Of a stretch of DNA of 31,482 bases, positions 29,385-31,482 are shown one piece after another. Origin of the DNA: Candidatus Muiribacterium halophilum (GTDB lineage: Bacteria; Muiribacteriota; Muiribacteriia; Muiribacteriales; Muiribacteriaceae); contig JALOAD010000041.1 of the NCBI GenBank assembly GCA_023228995.1, positions 1 to 31,482 on the forward strand. The letters are read 5' to 3'. The translations under genes and the position numbers were made by a program. The notes below the pieces were generated by a model that saw only the letters and a list, made by a program, of their open reading frames with translations, was not told the origin of the DNA and searched no databases. Numbering within the stretch: the stretch's first letter is position 1; each line of letters begins with the position of its first letter.

Positions 29385-30181
29385 AATATATAAGGACATT
29401 TAATGAATCCACAAACACTTCAGAAATTGAAGCTATTTGTAAAAAATATAATATAAAAAACTACATAATTAATGAAGATGGTTCCATTGATGTAGATGGA
29501 AATGTTGATTTGTATAAAAAAAAATTAAAAGTATTACCTTTGAAATTTAGAAAGGTTAGTGGGAATTTCCATTGTAATTATAATCAATTAATATCCTTAG
29601 AGGGTGCTCCTCAAAGTATAGGTGGTAATTTTTATTGTAGTGATAATCAATTAATATCTTTGGTGGGTTGTCCTCAAAGTGTAGGTGGTGATTTCCATTG
29701 TGGTTTTAATAATTTAATATCCTTAGAAGGTGCTCCTCAAAGTGTAGGTGGGGACTTTTATTGTGGTCATAATCAATTAATTTCTTTGATGGGTAGTCCT
29801 CAAAGTGTAGGTGGTGACTTTTATTTTGGTTATAATCAGTTAACAACCTTAGAGGGTGTTCCTAAAAGAGTAGGTGGTATATTTTGGTGTGATTCTAATA
29901 ATCTTAAAAATATAGATTATTTACCTAAATATTATAAAGAATTATATATATCTAATAATCCAATTACTAAAATAATAGATTTATTTATATCATCTAATGA
30001 AAACGAAAGGATATCTAATAGAGAAGATAAAGAATTAATTATGGATTTTATAGATAGAGAAATGATACAACAAGATATATTATTAGTAAATAGATTAGTA
30101 GAATTCTTATATGATATAGATAAACCAAAATCTAAAGAAGAACTAATAGAGTTATTAAAAAATAATTATACAATACGATGA
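29381..30181 (+). CDS. Tagged leucine-rich-repeat protein, array copy 2 (266 aa)
   Basis: Starts MKYIRTFNESTNTSE. N-terminal region and last 60 residues are nearly identical to copy 1 (e.g. SNREDKELIMDFIDREMI, KPKSKEELIELLKNNY). The five middle repeats (29588-29902) differ at the variable positions: (LISLEGAPQSIGGNFYCSDN) and so on. One repeat has Phe in place of the usual Cys (GGDFYFGYN). Same length as copy 1. Its start and stop overlap the neighbouring copies by four bases (ATGA), so translation is coupled through the whole array. Confidence 0.85.
   Translation: MKYIRTFNESTNTSEIEAICKKYNIKNYIINEDGSIDVDGNVDLYKKKLKVLPLKFRKVSGNFHCNYNQLISLEGAPQSIGGNFYCSDNQLISLVGCPQSVGGDFHCGFNNLISLEGAPQSVGGDFYCGHNQLISLMGSPQSVGGDFYFGYNQLTTLEGVPKRVGGIFWCDSNNLKNIDYLPKYYKELYISNNPITKIIDLFISSNENERISNREDKELIMDFIDREMIQQDILLVNRLVEFLYDIDKPKSKEELIELLKNNYTIR
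29588..29902 (+). repeat. Five 63-bp LRR-coding repeats, copy 2
   Basis: Same frame and unit length as copy 1 (residues 70-174). Variable residues fall at the second and third positions after the PQ/S core and before the N-Q end. Confidence 0.85.
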
Positions 30182-31041
30182 AATATATAAAAACATTTAA
30201 TGAAAATATAAACATATCAGAAATTGAAGCTATTTGTAAAAAATATAATATAAAAAACTACATAATTAATGAAGATGGTTCTATTGATGTAGATGGTGAT
30301 GTTGATTTGTATAAAAAAAAATTAAAAGTATTACCTTTGAAATTTAGAAAGGTTAGTGGGAATTTCCATTGTAATTATAATCAATTAATATCCTTAGAAG
30401 GTGCTCCTCAAAGTATAGGTGGTAATTTTTATTGTAGAGATAATAAATTAACTTCTTTGGTTGGTTGTCCTCAAAGTGTAGGTGGGGATTTTTATTGTAG
30501 TTATAATCAATTAATATCCTTAGAAGGTGCTCCTCAAAGTATAGGTTGGGATTTTTATTGTAGTAATAATAAATTAATATCCTTAGAGGGTGCTCCTCAA
30601 AGAGTAGATGGTAATTTTGAATGTGGTAGTAATAAATTAACCACCTTAGAAGGTGCTCCTCAAAGAGTAGATGGTAATTTTTATTGTTGTTATAATCAAT
30701 TAACAAGCTTAGTAGGTGCTCCTAAAAGAGTTGGTGATATATTTTTCTGTTATTCTAATAATCTTAAAAATATAGATTATTTACCAAAATATTATAAAGA
30801 ATTAGATATATCTAATAATCCAATTTTTAAAATAATAAAGTTATTTATAACAACTAATGAATATGTAGAGATATCTAATAGAGAAGATAAAGATTTAATT
30901 ATGGATTTTATAGATAGAGAAATTATACAACAAGATAAATTATTAGTAAATAGATTAGTAGAATTCTCACATGATATAGGAAAACCAAAATCTAAAGAAG
31001 AACTAATAGAGTTATTAAAAAATGATTATGAAATACGATGA
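30178..31041 (+). CDS. Tagged leucine-rich-repeat protein, array copy 3 (287 aa)
   Basis: Starts MKYIKTFNENINISE; here the tag reads FNEN. It is 21 residues longer than copies 1 and 2, exactly one repeat, because it has six full LRR units (residues 70-195). Two of them have GVDG-like changes (QRVDGNF). The C-terminal domain is conserved with small changes (VEFSHDIGKPKSKEE). The N-terminal region before the repeats is nearly identical to copy 2, pointing to recent duplication. This is direct evidence for gain or loss of whole repeats. Confidence 0.85.
   Translation: MKYIKTFNENINISEIEAICKKYNIKNYIINEDGSIDVDGDVDLYKKKLKVLPLKFRKVSGNFHCNYNQLISLEGAPQSIGGNFYCRDNKLTSLVGCPQSVGGDFYCSYNQLISLEGAPQSIGWDFYCSNNKLISLEGAPQRVDGNFECGSNKLTTLEGAPQRVDGNFYCCYNQLTSLVGAPKRVGDIFFCYSNNLKNIDYLPKYYKELDISNNPIFKIIKLFITTNEYVEISNREDKDLIMDFIDREIIQQDKLLVNRLVEFSHDIGKPKSKEELIELLKNDYEIR
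30385..30762 (+). repeat. Six 63-bp LRR-coding repeats, copy 3
   Basis: 378 bases, one unit more than in copies 1 and 2, frame maintained. Confidence 0.85.
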
Positions 31042-31482
31042 AATATATAAGGACATTTAATGAATCTACAAACACCTCAGAAATTGAAGCTATTTGTGAA
31101 AAATATTATATAAAAAACTACATAATTAATGAAGATGGCTCCATTGATGTAAATGGCGATGTTAACTTAAACGGAAATAATTTAAGAGTGTTACCATTAA
31201 AATTTAGAAAGGTCAGTGGGAATTTTAAATGTGGTTTTAATAAACTAACATCATTAAAAGGTAGTCCTCAAAATGTAGGTGGTTATTTTTCTTGTAGTGA
31301 TAATCAATTAACTTCTTTAGTAGGTGCTCCTGAAAGTATAGGTGGAGATTTTTATTGTAGTAGTAATCAATTAACATCCTTAGAGGGTAGTCCTCAGAGT
31401 GTAGGTGGGGATTTTTCTTGTCATAGATGTCAATTAATCACCTTAGAGGGTGCTCCACATACTATAGGTGGGGATTTTGATT
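31038..31482 (+). CDS. Tagged leucine-rich-repeat protein, array copy 4, cut by window edge
   Basis: ATG at 31038 overlaps the stop of copy 3 (ATGA). Starts MKYIRTFNESTNTSE and the frame stays open for 148 codons to the window end. It shares the N-terminal region with changes (VNGDVNLNGNNLRVL in place of DGNVDLYKKKLKVL), then begins its repeats at 31245 with LTSLKGSPQNVGGYFSCSDN and so on. One repeat ends CHRCQ instead of C-x-x-N-Q. The array probably continues beyond the window. Confidence 0.82.
   Translation, partial: MKYIRTFNESTNTSEIEAICEKYYIKNYIINEDGSIDVNGDVNLNGNNLRVLPLKFRKVSGNFKCGFNKLTSLKGSPQNVGGYFSCSDNQLTSLVGAPESIGGDFYCSSNQLTSLEGSPQSVGGDFSCHRCQLITLEGAPHTIGGDFD

Noticed and set aside
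28791-31482. Regularly spaced repeats that might look like a CRISPR or minisatellite
   Set aside because: The unit is 63 bp, in frame, and encodes the 21-residue LRR in every copy; variation falls at defined residue positions. It is coding repeat DNA.
1-31482. tRNA or rRNA genes, integrase, transposase or attachment sites
   Set aside because: No clover-leaf sequence, conserved rRNA stretch or recombinase motif was found by reading; a covariance-model scan would be needed to exclude a tRNA fully.

Overview
The window looks like part of a large, very AT-rich genome of a phage that infects a member of the Bacteroidetes. This is an inference from four things: densely packed, often overlapping small genes of unknown function; phage-style genes (lytic transglycosylase, ClpP-type protease, histone-like Hc1 protein, DUF262 and DUF2958 proteins, DNA methyltransferases); repeated promoters of the Bacteroidetes type (-33 TTTG, 19-20 bp gap, -7 TAnnTTTG); and a shared N-terminal peptide on otherwise unrelated proteins that resembles the capsid targeting sequence of phage T4 internal head proteins. 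I saw no tRNA, rRNA, insertion sequence or CRISPR array.

Layout. Positions 1-14738 are a continuous minus-strand block of mostly small accessory genes. It holds a DUF262-HNH nuclease next to an EcoRI-type adenine methyltransferase (644-2749), a second DUF262 protein, a PQ-loop/SemiSWEET transporter, a DUF2958 protein, two CTS-bearing proteins (a protein-kinase-like one and a zinc-ribbon one, 8746-9947), an MgtC/SapB membrane protein, a caspase-like His/Cys protein, a beta-class DNA methyltransferase and a run of small unknowns. Most genes of this block with a recognisable promoter have the host-type one, which suggests early or middle expression. The two CTS genes instead have a different TATATAA-type motif.

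Positions 14739-15080 are a divergent gap with a perfect 27-bp inverted repeat. From 15081 to 19949 genes run on the plus strand: a membrane protein and a lytic transglycosylase, a CTS protein, a glycosyltransferase-like protein, a nucleotidyltransferase-like protein, small unknowns and ClpP, closed by a strong two-way terminator. From 19985 to 27916 the minus strand carries probable virion or late genes: an Hc1-like DNA-binding protein, a membrane/coiled-coil protein, an AAA+ ATPase, an 854-residue protein and a 452-residue CTS protein. A small plus-strand gene sits inside this block at 23537.

At 27917-27966 a 38-bp perfect palindrome separates two divergent genes. To its right is a plus-strand operon with one CTS protein followed by four tandem copies of a CTS + leucine-rich-repeat gene, the last cut by the window edge. 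The copies share their ends and differ in the 21-residue repeats, including a change in number by exactly one unit.

The most interesting reading is that the phage packages a set of diverse proteins (LRR array, kinase-like, zinc-ribbon, others) into its head through a common N-terminal tag and expresses them from a common promoter class. This is inference and needs proteomic proof.
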